A DNA stretch of 64,000 nt from Gordonibacter massiliensis (ex Traore et al. 2017) (GTDB lineage: Bacteria > Actinomycetota > Coriobacteriia > Coriobacteriales > Eggerthellaceae). The position numbers and the translations under genes were made by a program. Below, piece by piece: positions 16,768-24,808 of this stretch. The notes under the pieces were generated by a model that saw nothing but the letters and a program-made list of their open reading frames with translations, searched no databases and had not been told where the DNA came from. The stretch is taken from contig LT827128.1 in the NCBI GenBank assembly GCA_900170005.1, forward strand, positions 1,240,001 through 1,304,000, given 5' to 3'. Numbering within the stretch: the stretch's first letter is position 1; the number at the start of each line of letters is the position of its first letter.

Positions 16768-18036
16768 CTACGCCCGCTCCCCTTCGTCGTCGGACGTCCG
16801 CGCGCGCCGCGTGCGCGCGCGGGCCTTCTCCTCGTACATGCGCCCGTCGGCGCGGCGGTGCACGTCCCGAAGGTCCTCGCCCTCGCCGCACAGCGCCCAT
16901 CCCACCGACAGCGACACCGGACGCCCCTCGACCGTCGCGTCCGCGCAGGCCACGCGCAGATCGCAGGCCAAATTCCGCGCGCCCTCCTCGTCGAGCTCGA
17001 AGCAGCAGACGGCGAACTCGTCGCCGCCCACCCGGTACACCGGCCCCACGTCCTCGCAGCGCCCGGCCACGATCTCGGCCGCCGTGCGGATAAGCTCGTC
17101 GCCCGCGGCGTGGCCCAGCTCGTCGTTCACCGTTTTCAGCCCGTCGAGGTCGATGGCGACGATGCCCGAAACCCTCGTGCCCGCACGGTTCCAGTTCTCC
17201 ACGTCCACCTCGAACGCGTTGCGGCTCTTGAGCTTCGTCAGGTAGTCGGTGTTCGCGAGGTCGCGGTAGGCGGGGTTCGAGATGCGCCGGAACAGCACCA
17301 CCGCAACGGCAACCGCCACCAGGCAGAACAGCGCCCCGATGACGGGCGTGCCGAAGCGCACGGTGCGGAACGCCTCGAACTGGCGCTCCGCGTCGAACTC
17401 GATGCCTATCACGCCCACCACGCGCTCGTCGGCGTGGATGGGATAGTACGACACGAAGATATGCCCCCAGTCCGTGGACTTGATGTCGGTGGGGTACACG
17501 ATCTCGTTGGCCAGCGCCCGCTCCATCTCGTCGACGATCTCGGGCTCGATGGGGTCGCCGGGGTAGCGGAAGTCCTCGCTGTCGGACGGGAGGCCGTCCA
17601 CGACGTAGATGAGCGCGCCGTCGTCGGCGCGCTTCGCCGTGTACAGGTAGCGCACGCCCGTGCCGGCCTTGACGCGCTTGAACGCCTCCTTCATCTCGCG
17701 GTAGGCCCCGTATGCGGCGTCGTCGGGATCGTCGACGTCGGCCGCCTGGTCGATGGTGGCGAACGTGGATTTGTCGAGCGAATCCTCCACGTACGAGTAG
17801 ATGCTGTCGGAGCGTTCCTTGAGCGTCTCGATCATGTCGCGGTAGGTCACCTGGTAGTTGAACGCGTACACGCACAGAAACGACAGCGCCACCACCGCGG
17901 CCACGATGACCGACACTTGTACGTCGACCCGGCTCCAACGGCCCGATCGCGATTTGCCGTGCTGCATGCCCGTGACCGCCTTCGCCTTGCCGACGGCGTA
18001 CCGCGCCGTCGGCCCTTTGACCTTCAACCTTTTCAT
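16768..18036 (-). CDS. Membrane-bound diguanylate cyclase
   Basis: A short N-terminal cytoplasmic part is followed by a first membrane helix (VSVIVAAVVALSFLCVYAFN), an extracytoplasmic domain of about 175 residues, a second helix (VIGALFCLVAVAVAVVLF) and a C-terminal GGDEF domain. The sensor region contains YLYTAKRADDGALIYVVDG, which looks like a Cache-type fold. The cyclase signature RVGGDEF is intact, as is AIDLDGLKTVND, so c-di-GMP synthesis is expected. The start at 18036 is ATG but lacks a good ribosome site. It lies 55 bases downstream of the membrane LuxR gene on the same strand and may share its transcript. Confidence 0.85.
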   Translation of the reverse strand: MKRLKVKGPTARYAVGKAKAVTGMQHGKSRSGRWSRVDVQVSVIVAAVVALSFLCVYAFNYQVTYRDMIETLKERSDSIYSYVEDSLDKSTFATIDQAADVDDPDDAAYGAYREMKEAFKRVKAGTGVRYLYTAKRADDGALIYVVDGLPSDSEDFRYPGDPIEPEIVDEMERALANEIVYPTDIKSTDWGHIFVSYYPIHADERVVGVIGIEFDAERQFEAFRTVRFGTPVIGALFCLVAVAVAVVLFRRISNPAYRDLANTDYLTKLKSRNAFEVDVENWNRAGTRVSGIVAIDLDGLKTVNDELGHAAGDELIRTAAEIVAGRCEDVGPVYRVGGDEFAVCCFELDEEGARNLACDLRVACADATVEGRPVSLSVGWALCGEGEDLRDVHRRADGRMYEEKARARTRRARTSDDEGERA

Positions 18037-18091
18037 TGTATCGCAAAAAGCTCCGCGCGAAGCGCGCGAACGATCCCCTGGGACCTGCGGT

Positions 18092-19684
18092 TCAGCGCCC
18101 CGACAGGCGGCGCTCCGTGCGCTCGCCCAGGTCGATGAGCTCTTGGCGGCCGTGCACGCCGCATTTCCCGTAGATGCGGCGCAGATGGGTGTCCACCGTG
18201 CTCTTGGAGATGAAGAACTCGGCCGCGATGCGCTCGCCCGTGCGCCCCTTGAGCGCGAACGGCAGGATCTCGGCCTCGCGCTTGGACAGGCCGCACTCGG
18301 AGGCGATGAGCGCGCACGCGTCGTCGAAGCGGTCGGCCTCGCGCGCGATGACGGACAGCGCGCGGAAGTCGCGCTCGGTGAACAGGAACAGGCAGGCGTA
18401 GAGGGCGGCGAGCCCGGCGCAGGCCACCACGACGTAGGGCGTCTGCTCCGTGCCGGACACCACGTCGATGACGTTGCCGAGGGCGATGCCGGCCACCTCT
18501 CCCGCGAACAGCGCCGTGAAGCCCCGCGCGAACGAGAGCGCCGCATCCTGCCCCGTGATGCGCGCCATGACCAGGAACAGCGATTCGAGCACGGCGGAAA
18601 GGCCCAGGTAGCCCGCCAGCACGATGGCCTCACCGGGCACGCCGAACTCGCCGAGCACCGGCACGAACAGGAAGCCCGCCATCATCACGAGCACGGCCAG
18701 GCGGTACACGCCGTCGAGCGGCCCCTCGGGCTCGGAGGGCGCGAACCCGTCGGCCGAGGCGTCGGCCGGGCCGCCGCCGGACGGCGCGCCCTCGGGATCG
18801 AGGCCGCCCGTGGCCAACAGCTGCATCGCGGCCACGCAGAACAGCACGAACAGCAAGAGGGTCGCCGGAAACGCGGGCGTGGAGGCCATGCCGGGGTCGG
18901 AGCCGTACGTTTCCATGAAGCCGGCGGCCAGGCCGAACAGCACGGTGCCCGCCGCCATCTTCAGCGAGAGGCGCGCCGTCTGCTCGCGCTCGGCGCTCGT
19001 GGCCAGGAGGGCGCGCAGGGAAAGCGGCGCGGACTCCCCCTTCGCGGGGCCGTCGGCGCGCTCCCCGCAAGACGAGCCGTCGCTCGCCGGCTCCGCGCCT
19101 CCGGCGGCAGGCGCCAGCACGTCGCCGCCGTCGCCCGCCGGGCGGGAGAGCCCCTTGAGCGCCCACGCGCTGCCGAGCGGCAGCAGCTTCAGCACGAGCG
19201 CCGCGCCGACCATCGGCACGGTCGCCACGGCGAAGCAGGCCGTGGCCCCCACCGCCGAGCCCACGAACACGGCGGGCAGCGCGCGCGCCAAGGGCAGCCC
19301 ACCCAGCGCGCGGCCCCACGCCGCCAGCATGAGGCCCGCGGGAAGCCCCACGAGCGCTGCCTCGACCACGAGTCCCGCGGAGTTCGAGCCCCCGGACAGC
19401 GCGGGCACGACGGATCCCAGCACGAGCAGCACGGCGTAGCACCACAGAAGCGGTCGCGCGAGCAGCGCGCCGCGTGCCTTGGGCGACGCCACGCGCAACA
19501 GCGCGAAGGACACCATCATGAACAGCAGCGTGCCGAACAAATCGGCGCGCTCGAAGGACAGAACGCCGTCGCCGAACGCCCGGTTCGCGCCCATGTAGAA
19601 CAACGAGAACACGAACCCCTGGTTGCAGGCGAATCCCGCGACGGCGCTCAGGGAGGCCCTGCCGCCATGACGATGCGCGCCCAT
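18092..19684 (-). CDS. LuxR-type regulator with a polytopic membrane domain
   Basis: The 530-residue protein has about ten to twelve hydrophobic segments, then a C-terminal LuxR helix-turn-helix (LSKREAEILPFALKGRTGER and ISKSTVDTHLRRIYGKCGVH). A low-complexity Gly/Ser/Ala loop occupies about residues 180-230 and another follows near 310. This architecture is common in Eggerthellaceae, where many copies accompany respiratory genes; that is known from the group, not shown here. The signal is unknown. ATG 19684 follows GGAAAGGAGGCCCGC. The neighbouring cyclase gene suggests a shared transcript but not necessarily a shared pathway. Confidence 0.85.
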   Translation of the reverse strand: MGAHRHGGRASLSAVAGFACNQGFVFSLFYMGANRAFGDGVLSFERADLFGTLLFMMVSFALLRVASPKARGALLARPLLWCYAVLLVLGSVVPALSGGSNSAGLVVEAALVGLPAGLMLAAWGRALGGLPLARALPAVFVGSAVGATACFAVATVPMVGAALVLKLLPLGSAWALKGLSRPAGDGGDVLAPAAGGAEPASDGSSCGERADGPAKGESAPLSLRALLATSAEREQTARLSLKMAAGTVLFGLAAGFMETYGSDPGMASTPAFPATLLLFVLFCVAAMQLLATGGLDPEGAPSGGGPADASADGFAPSEPEGPLDGVYRLAVLVMMAGFLFVPVLGEFGVPGEAIVLAGYLGLSAVLESLFLVMARITGQDAALSFARGFTALFAGEVAGIALGNVIDVVSGTEQTPYVVVACAGLAALYACLFLFTERDFRALSVIAREADRFDDACALIASECGLSKREAEILPFALKGRTGERIAAEFFISKSTVDTHLRRIYGKCGVHGRQELIDLGERTERRLSGR

Positions 19685-20024
19685 GCGGGCCTCCTTTCCG
19701 TCGACGTCGAAAGCCCCATGATACCGCAAAGAGCCAGGCACGTCGGTCGAAACGGAGGCGCGCCTGCAAAACCAGCACGCGCGCGAGAACTTCCGCCAAT
19801 CGCCTGAACGGCAAGGAGGGACCGTATCAGCAGCGCCGATCCCCCGTCCCTGCAGGGGCCGCATCGAAAGCCGTCGAACCATGCGTTTCGGCGGCCGTCC
19901 CCGTAGAAGATATGACCGATGAAAATCGGTAGAGCCTCCTTTATGTAGGTCGTGGGTTAGGCGACAATCGTTTTCGTCAAAGAAAGCGCAGTCGATTACC
20001 ACATACAAAGAGAAGGAGGCTCCG
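19685..20024. other. Intergenic region containing the IS110 left flank
   Basis: The first part (to about 19800) is the upstream region of the LuxR gene with no certain promoter. The last 110 bases form the leader of the transposase, described separately. The exact left boundary of the insertion sequence cannot be seen because IS110 elements usually lack terminal inverted repeats. Confidence 0.5.
19915..20022 (+). ncRNA. Structured leader of the IS110 transposase, candidate bridge RNA region
   Basis: A hairpin at 19915-19930 (ACCGAT-GAAA-ATCGGT) is followed by a 10-nt sequence, GAGCCTCCTT at 19932-19941. It is perfectly complementary to AAGGAGGCTC at 20013-20022, which contains the ribosome site of the transposase. 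IS110-family elements are known to encode a bridge RNA in a non-coding end. I infer that this leader could be part of it, but the target- and donor-binding loops are not identified. Confidence 0.4.
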
Positions 20025-21107
20025 ATGAGGTATTCTACCATTGTCGGCATCGACACGCATGCAAGGAAGAACTCCGTCTGCGCGCTGGATACCAAGACAG
20101 GCGAGATCACCCAGGCCACCCTTTCCGCCGATCCGGACCAGCTCGTCTCTTGGATTGAAAAGGGCGGCTTCGCCAAACCCGTGCATTGCGTCTACGAGTC
20201 GGGGCCCACCGGCTTCGGCCTCGCCCGCGCGCTCGTCGAGGCGGGCGTCCCCTGCACGGTGGCCGCCGCCTCCAAGCTCCCCCGAAGGACCGACAAGCAG
20301 AAAAACGACAAGCGCGACGCCCAGTGGCTCGCCCGCATGGCGGCGGCGGGCTCGGTAAGGGCGGTCTACATCCCCACGCCCGAGCAGGAGTCCCTGTGCC
20401 ACCTCTCGAGGCTGCGAGACGAGGCGGCGCGCGACCTCAAGCGGGCGCGGCAACGGGTCGCCTCGTTCCTGCTGCTCACCCGCACCTCCTACACGCTCAC
20501 CAAGAAGCGCTGGACCAAGAGGTTCTACGAGTGGTCGGCCGCCTACGAGTTCCCCTGCGAGGGGGACACGTTCGCATTCCGCTCGAAGGTCAACGCCGCC
20601 CTGCGCTGCGAGGAGCGCTTGCGCGAGATCGAGGACGAGATGGAACGGGCGGCGGCCGGCTCGCCCGACGTGTCCAAGGCCATGGAGCGGCTTTTGTGCA
20701 TCCACGGCATCGGCAAGGTCACCGCGTTCGCGCTCGTGTGCGAGGTCTACGACTTCCACCGATTCTCGAAAGGCTCGGCCTTCGCCTCGTTCGTCGGCCT
20801 CGTCCCCTCCGAGAGCTCCAGCGGGGCCAAAGAGGCGCGGGGCCCTATCGCGAAAACCGGCAACTCGCACCTGCGGCGCCTGCTCATGGAGGCGGCCGGA
20901 TGCTACTCCAACCGCGTGAAGGCGGTGAAGCTGGAGGACGGGCGCATCCCCGAAGCCGTGCGCGCCAAGGTGGAGAAGTGCGCCTCCCGCCTCAAGAAGA
21001 GAAGGGAGCGTCTGAGGGAGCGGAAGGTCCCGGCCAACAAGGCCAAGGTGGCCGTCGCGCGGGAGCTGTGCGAGTGGATCTACTACATAATGGTGGTGCC
21101 CGCCTAA
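20025..21107 (+). CDS. IS110-family transposase (DEDD recombinase)
   Basis: The N-terminal DEDD/RuvC-like domain shows VGIDTHARKNS (first Asp), YESGPTGFGLARAL (Glu) and NDKRDAQWLA (Asp pair). A helical middle precedes the C-terminal Tnp_20 domain: LLCIHGIGKVTAFALVCEVY with the later serine-rich segment VPSESSSGAKEARGPIAKTG. The 360-residue protein is intact, with ATG at 20025 and a strong GAAGGAGG. The enzyme recombines DNA through a programmable bridge RNA in studied relatives. Coding is complete, so the element may still be active. Confidence 0.92.
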   Translation: MRYSTIVGIDTHARKNSVCALDTKTGEITQATLSADPDQLVSWIEKGGFAKPVHCVYESGPTGFGLARALVEAGVPCTVAAASKLPRRTDKQKNDKRDAQWLARMAAAGSVRAVYIPTPEQESLCHLSRLRDEAARDLKRARQRVASFLLLTRTSYTLTKKRWTKRFYEWSAAYEFPCEGDTFAFRSKVNAALRCEERLREIEDEMERAAAGSPDVSKAMERLLCIHGIGKVTAFALVCEVYDFHRFSKGSAFASFVGLVPSESSSGAKEARGPIAKTGNSHLRRLLMEAAGCYSNRVKAVKLEDGRIPEAVRAKVEKCASRLKKRRERLRERKVPANKAKVAVARELCEWIYYIMVVPA

Positions 21108-21239
21108 GACAGCGCCGTTCCCATAGAGCCTTTTGCATCCTGTTCGTTTGTCGATGGCGCCTCGGACGACCCGCGATTGCCCTATGCACAGCCCCCCTCA
21201 AGGGCCGCGTGCGATCGTAGAATCGGCTCGCATGATCCG

Positions 21240-21425
21240 ATCAACAAGCGGAAACCGTCCAGCCGAAGGCATCTAAATGCGGCAACCAAGCCCCGTCCTC
21301 GGGGCGGCGACACGCGGATATGAGACTGTTCACAGTGCTTGACGCAGGAAAACGCGTCTGACATCCGGCAAGATGCAAAGCGGCGGCCCCCGGCCCGTCC
21401 GGCCAGACGGGCCGGGGGCCTTTTT
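21240..21425 (+). ncRNA. Candidate small RNA ending in a strong terminator
   Basis: Successive short hairpins occur: GCAT/ATGC at 21270-21281, GCCCCG/CGGGGC at 21290-21305, and GACGC/GCGTC near 21341-21359. The terminator at 21385-21425 closes the segment. No open frame fits and I recognise no RNA family. It could also be the 3' end of the transposase transcript. Confidence 0.3.
21385..21425 (+). terminator. Rho-independent terminator
   Basis: A 14-bp perfect stem (21385-21398 with 21407-21420), an 8-nt loop and TTTTT at 21421-21425 make a classic intrinsic terminator on the plus strand. Confidence 0.85.
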
Positions 21426-21462
21426 GCCATGATCTCGTTGTTGACAAGACATCGGTCATATG

Positions 21463-21539
21463 AGGGCAAGGGCTCTGACCTTGCCGCCTACCCGCGGAAA
21501 ACGTGCCTTGTCGAGCGGCAAGGGCAGAGCCCTTGCCCT
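21463..21539. repeat. Hairpin element with a 25-bp stem
   Basis: An outer perfect stem of 15 bp (21463-21477 with 21525-21539) and an inner stem of 9 bp (21479-21487 with 21515-21523) are separated by one mismatch. The apical loop has 27 nt. The right side also contains a smaller hairpin, GCAAGGGC-AGA-GCCCTTGC. Confidence 0.85.
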
Positions 21540-21677
21540 ACGGGGACGCAGAATCGGTCCTTTTGATACACCCCTGCCGCGCGACCGTCGAAAACGGGCG
21601 GTTCGACGGCTTTCGACACAGCGCCTCTCGCACCGTTCGAGCCGGGCGCGCCGGGTCGAACGAAGGCGCCCAACAAC

Positions 21678-21714
21678 GGACACGCGCCCGTGCGGAAGGC
21701 ACGGGCGCGTGTCC
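21678..21714 (-). terminator. 16-bp perfect hairpin downstream of tatA
   Basis: Arms 21678-21693 and 21699-21714 enclose a 5-nt loop. On the minus strand it follows tatA and is succeeded by GTTGTTG, only a weak U-rich stretch, so it is a probable but atypical terminator. Confidence 0.6.
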
Positions 21715-21790
21715 GAGCGCGACGAGGGAGTTCGCGCTCAAGGGAGGGAAGCGCCTGCGCGCCGAAGCGCGCAGCGCGGGAAACGGCTGG

Positions 21791-22057
21791 CTAGGCGGCC
21801 TTGCGGGCGCGCACCTTCTTCGTGGACTTGGGCTCGTCGCCCTCTTCCTCGTCGTCGGCTGCTTCCTCGGACTCGACGATCTCGGCGTCCTCCTCGGAAT
21901 CCTTGATCTTCTTGTCGCCGCCCAACCCTTCGCGCAGGTTCTTGACCGTGGAGCCCAGGGCGGAGCCGAGCTTCGGCAGGTTCTTCGGGCCGAAGATGAG
22001 CAGGATAACGCCGAGGATGATAAGCAGTTCGGGCATGCCCATTCCGAGGATCTTCAT
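21791..22057 (-). CDS. tatA: Sec-independent translocase component TatA
   Basis: A single N-terminal membrane helix (GMPELLIILGVILLIFGPKN) is followed by the amphipathic helix with the FGPKNLPKLG hinge. The acidic-then-basic tail ends in STKKVRARKAA. It forms the pore of the twin-arginine export system. The length is 88 residues. The Moco oxidoreductase at 50580-52988 carries a Tat signal and would be an export substrate. No tatC is in the window. Confidence 0.93.
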   Translation of the reverse strand: MKILGMGMPELLIILGVILLIFGPKNLPKLGSALGSTVKNLREGLGGDKKIKDSEEDAEIVESEEAADDEEEGDEPKSTKKVRARKAA

Positions 22058-22218
22058 GTACGCCTCCTATGCGTCGGGGGCTTGCCCCCATCGGTTTCAA
22101 CAGCATCGGAGTATGGGCCACGAGCCGCCGCGCGGCTATCGTGCAGACGGCTGATTTTTGTCATGCGGGCTCTCCGCTCCTTGTCATGCAAACGGCGTAC
22201 AAGTGCGTTTCCGCAGGT

Positions 22219-23619
22219 CTACTCGTCGATAAGCGCACGTCCGGCAAGGTGTCCCATAACGGATGCCATCATAAGGCCGCGCGTCCAGCCGCTCGAGTCG
22301 CCCAGGCACCGCAGGCCCCGCACGCTCGTGCGGAAGCGCTCGTCCATCTTCACCCGGTTGCTGTAGAACTTGAGCTCGGGCGAGTACAGCAGCGTCTCGG
22401 GCGCGGCGAAGCCGGGCACCACCTCGTCCACGGCCAGCATGAAGGCCAGGATGTTCGTCATGGCGCGGTACGGCATGGCCGCCGTGATGTCGCCCGCCAC
22501 CGCGTCGCCCAGCGTGGGCACGACGTTGCCGCGGCGCAGCTCCTTGTCCCAGGTGCGCTTGCCGTCCAGGATGTCGCCCAGGCGCTGCACGAGGATGCGC
22601 CCGTCGCCCAGCATGTTCGTGAGCTCGCCCACCTTCTGCGCGTAGGCGATGGGCTGGTCGAACGGCTCCGAGAAGTTGTGCGAGCACAGGATGGCCAGAT
22701 TCGTGTTCGGCGACTTGCGCTCCTTGTAGGAGTGCCCGTTCACCACGGCGAGCCCGGCGTCGTAGTTCTCCTGGCTCACGAACCCGCCGGGGTTCTGGCA
22801 GAACGTGCGCACCTTGTTCTTGAAGGGCTTGGGGTAGCCGATGAGCTTGCTCTCGTAGAGCACGTCGTTCACCGTGCGCATGACCTCGTTGCGCACCTCC
22901 ACCCGCACCCCGATGTCCACGGGTCCGGGCCCGTGGGCTATGCCGTGCTCGCGGCACATGCGCTCGAGCCAGTCGGCCCCGCGCCGACCGGTGGCCACCA
23001 CGGTATGGCCCGCGCGTATCTCCTCCGCGCCGCCGGGGCCCTCCACGCGCACTCCCTTGCAGCGGTCGCCCTCCACGACGACCTGCGTGCACGTGGTGCG
23101 GAAGCGCAGATCGACGCCCGCGTCCAGCAGATGGCGTTCGAGGCGCGCGTACAGGGCGCGTGCGCGCTCGGTGCCCAGATGGCGCAGCGGGCAGTCCACG
23201 AGCTTGAGGCCCGCCTTGATGGCGCGCAGGCGTATCCCGTCCACTTCGGGCCGGGGCCCCGCGCCCTCCACGCGCTCGTCGGCGCCGAAGGCCAGGTACA
23301 CCCCGTCCACCTCGGCGATGGCCGCCTGCACCGCCTCGTGGCCCAGAAGGTCGGGCAGGTCGCCGCCCACCTCGCTCGACAGCGAGAGCTTCCCGTCGGA
23401 GAACGCCCCCGCCCCCGAGAACCCCGTCGTGATGCGGCACGGCTCGCAGCCCGCGCAGGGGCCTCCCGCTTGCTTGGGGCAGACGCGGTCCTCCACGGCC
23501 AGGCCCTTGTCAACCATGACGATGCGCCCCGCGTACCCGCGCTCGACAAGCGCGAGCGCGCAGAAGATGCCGGCGGGTCCCGCGCCGACGATGACGACGT
23601 CCGTGTCCTGTGCGCCCAT
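22219..23619 (-). CDS. FAD-dependent dehydrogenase (COG2509-type)
   Basis: The N-terminal Rossmann motif VVIVGAGPAGIFCALALVER binds FAD. A cysteine-rich stretch follows (CPKQAGGPCAGCEPC, about residues 45-60), typical of this uncharacterised dehydrogenase family. The conserved TGFSGAGAFSDGKLSLSSEV follows, and near the C-terminus LYSPELKFYSNRVKMDERFR and GDSSGWTRGLMMASVMG. The start at 23619 is preceded by GGAGGCGCGCC. It lies upstream of tatA in the same direction with about 160 bases between, so co-transcription is possible. The substrate is unknown. Confidence 0.85.
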   Translation of the reverse strand: MGAQDTDVVIVGAGPAGIFCALALVERGYAGRIVMVDKGLAVEDRVCPKQAGGPCAGCEPCRITTGFSGAGAFSDGKLSLSSEVGGDLPDLLGHEAVQAAIAEVDGVYLAFGADERVEGAGPRPEVDGIRLRAIKAGLKLVDCPLRHLGTERARALYARLERHLLDAGVDLRFRTTCTQVVVEGDRCKGVRVEGPGGAEEIRAGHTVVATGRRGADWLERMCREHGIAHGPGPVDIGVRVEVRNEVMRTVNDVLYESKLIGYPKPFKNKVRTFCQNPGGFVSQENYDAGLAVVNGHSYKERKSPNTNLAILCSHNFSEPFDQPIAYAQKVGELTNMLGDGRILVQRLGDILDGKRTWDKELRRGNVVPTLGDAVAGDITAAMPYRAMTNILAFMLAVDEVVPGFAAPETLLYSPELKFYSNRVKMDERFRTSVRGLRCLGDSSGWTRGLMMASVMGHLAGRALIDE

Positions 23620-24026
23620 GGCGCGCCTCCTTCGCTTGTGCGCGCCGCGGTGCGCGCGCGTTCCGGCCCCTATTGTAGCGCACCGCATCCCGTCCGGCCG
23701 CAGCGGGCCGGGCGGCGCTACCGCGCCGTTGGCTTCCGTTCCTCGGACCGCCGGCAGCCCCCTGCGCTTGAACGACCGGGCGACCCGACGCCTGCCGTCG
23801 TGCCGCCGTCGGCCGCGCCGCCACGCTCGCGCGTCCCGGCGCAGGGACGGCCGATCGTGGAGAATCGTTGCAGGTCCTGTGATGACGGCGTGCCCGCCCT
23901 GTGTTGGTTCGGCGGGTTTCGAAGCCTTCCTCACCTCGGGCGTTGCCGTTTCGTTACCATCGTGAGCCGACGGCCGCACACCCACTCCAAACGCACCCGA
24001 CACGGCCGTGGAAAGGATGCTGATCC
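23620..24026. other. Intergenic region, 407 bases
   Basis: It lies between the divergent FAD dehydrogenase and C39-like genes and so should hold both promoters. A GC-rich imperfect hairpin is visible near 23675-23728, bounded by GTAGCGC and GCGCTAC. No clear promoter or gene was found. Confidence 0.4.
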
Positions 24027-24787
24027 ATGGCATCGCGCGCTCTTCCGACGGCGCTCGCTCATCTCGCGGCGCTCGTCCTGCTCCTTCTGATCTGCCTGCC
24101 CGCCCAGCGGGCCGAGGCCGCGCCGCTCTCGGCCGACGTTGCCGCGACGTCCCTCGTTTCGGACCCCTCGCCCTTCCCCCGCTTCCCACCGCGACGGCCT
24201 CTTGCGCCCCCGTCTCGCTCTCCCCCCTCGAAGCGGGCGCCTCCTCCGACCTCGAGGTCCTGGCCACGGCGCAGGCCGTCTACGAACGGCAGCAGGCCGA
24301 GCGGGCCGAAGCCGCGGCCGCCCAGCGCACCGACAAGGTGCTCGCCTACGACCCGGCGCTCATCGCGGCCATCGGCAACCAGGCGAACGGAAGCCACACG
24401 GTGTGCTGTCCCGGCTACGCCTGCGCGTACGGCGATGCCGTGCTCACCGGCCAGGCGAGGGACCACGCCGCTTACGGCTGCGGCTGCTGCACCTGGCCGG
24501 GATGAGGCGGCGGCGACTCGTCGTTCCGCTCGCTCGGATCGGACGCGGCGCTGCTGCGCGAGGCCTACGACGAGATAGCGGCCGGGCGCCCCACCGTCGC
24601 GCACGTGTCCGGCCCGTACGGCGAGCACTGGATCTGCCTCATCGGCTACCGGGGCGCCCAGGATCCCGACGCGCTCACGCTGGACAACTTCGTGGCGCTC
24701 GATCCCGCGAACGGACAGGAGGTCGTCGCCTCCTACCGTTACGTGCCCTACGGCGACGCCTGCGAGCACGTGAGCGACCTGCGTTAA
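24027..24787 (+). pseudogene. Broken C39/papain-like secreted peptidase gene
   Basis: A signal peptide reads from 24027 (ALAHLAALVLLLLICLPAQR, then AEAAPLS). The mature part continues in another frame from about 24190 (SLSPLEAGASSDLEVLATAQ, IGNQANGSHTVCCPGYACAY). A TGA at 24503-24505 then interrupts that frame after CGCCTWPG, and the same frame resumes with GGGDSSFRSLGSDAALLREA and HVSGPYGEHWICLIGYRG. Two lesions are therefore needed to explain it: one frameshift in a C-rich run near 24175-24195 and one nonsense codon. The cysteine block and the later GEHW-I-x-x-I-G-Y resemble C39-like papain-fold proteins. Sequencing error for the frameshift is possible. Confidence 0.7.
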
Positions 24788-24808
24788 GCCCCTGCGACGG
24801 CGCGCCCG

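Larger units (their letters stand above)
19905..21110 (+). mobile_element. IS110-family insertion sequence, ends approximate
   Basis: The element contains the intact transposase and a structured leader. No terminal inverted repeats or target duplication are visible, which is usual for IS110. The boundaries given here are only a minimal extent; the element may extend further on both sides. Confidence 0.55.
21108..21790. other. 683-base intergenic region rich in hairpins
   Basis: No convincing gene is present. The region holds a possible small RNA with terminator (21240-21425), a 25-bp hairpin element (21463-21539) and a 16-bp hairpin near the tatA end (21678-21714). Its left part may include the right end of the IS110 element. 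Confidence 0.55.

Noticed and set aside
19905-21240. Inverted repeats marking the exact ends of the IS110 element
   Set aside because: I looked for terminal or subterminal repeats and target duplications and found none that hold up, so the ends are left open.
21182-21469. Minus-strand 95-residue frame over the terminator region
   Set aside because: It crosses a strong hairpin and terminator, lacks a ribosome site and has no recognisable features.
24503-24505. TGA in the C39-like gene as a selenocysteine codon
   Set aside because: No selenocysteine insertion element was seen downstream, the position is not a known catalytic site, and a frameshift elsewhere in the same gene points to decay.
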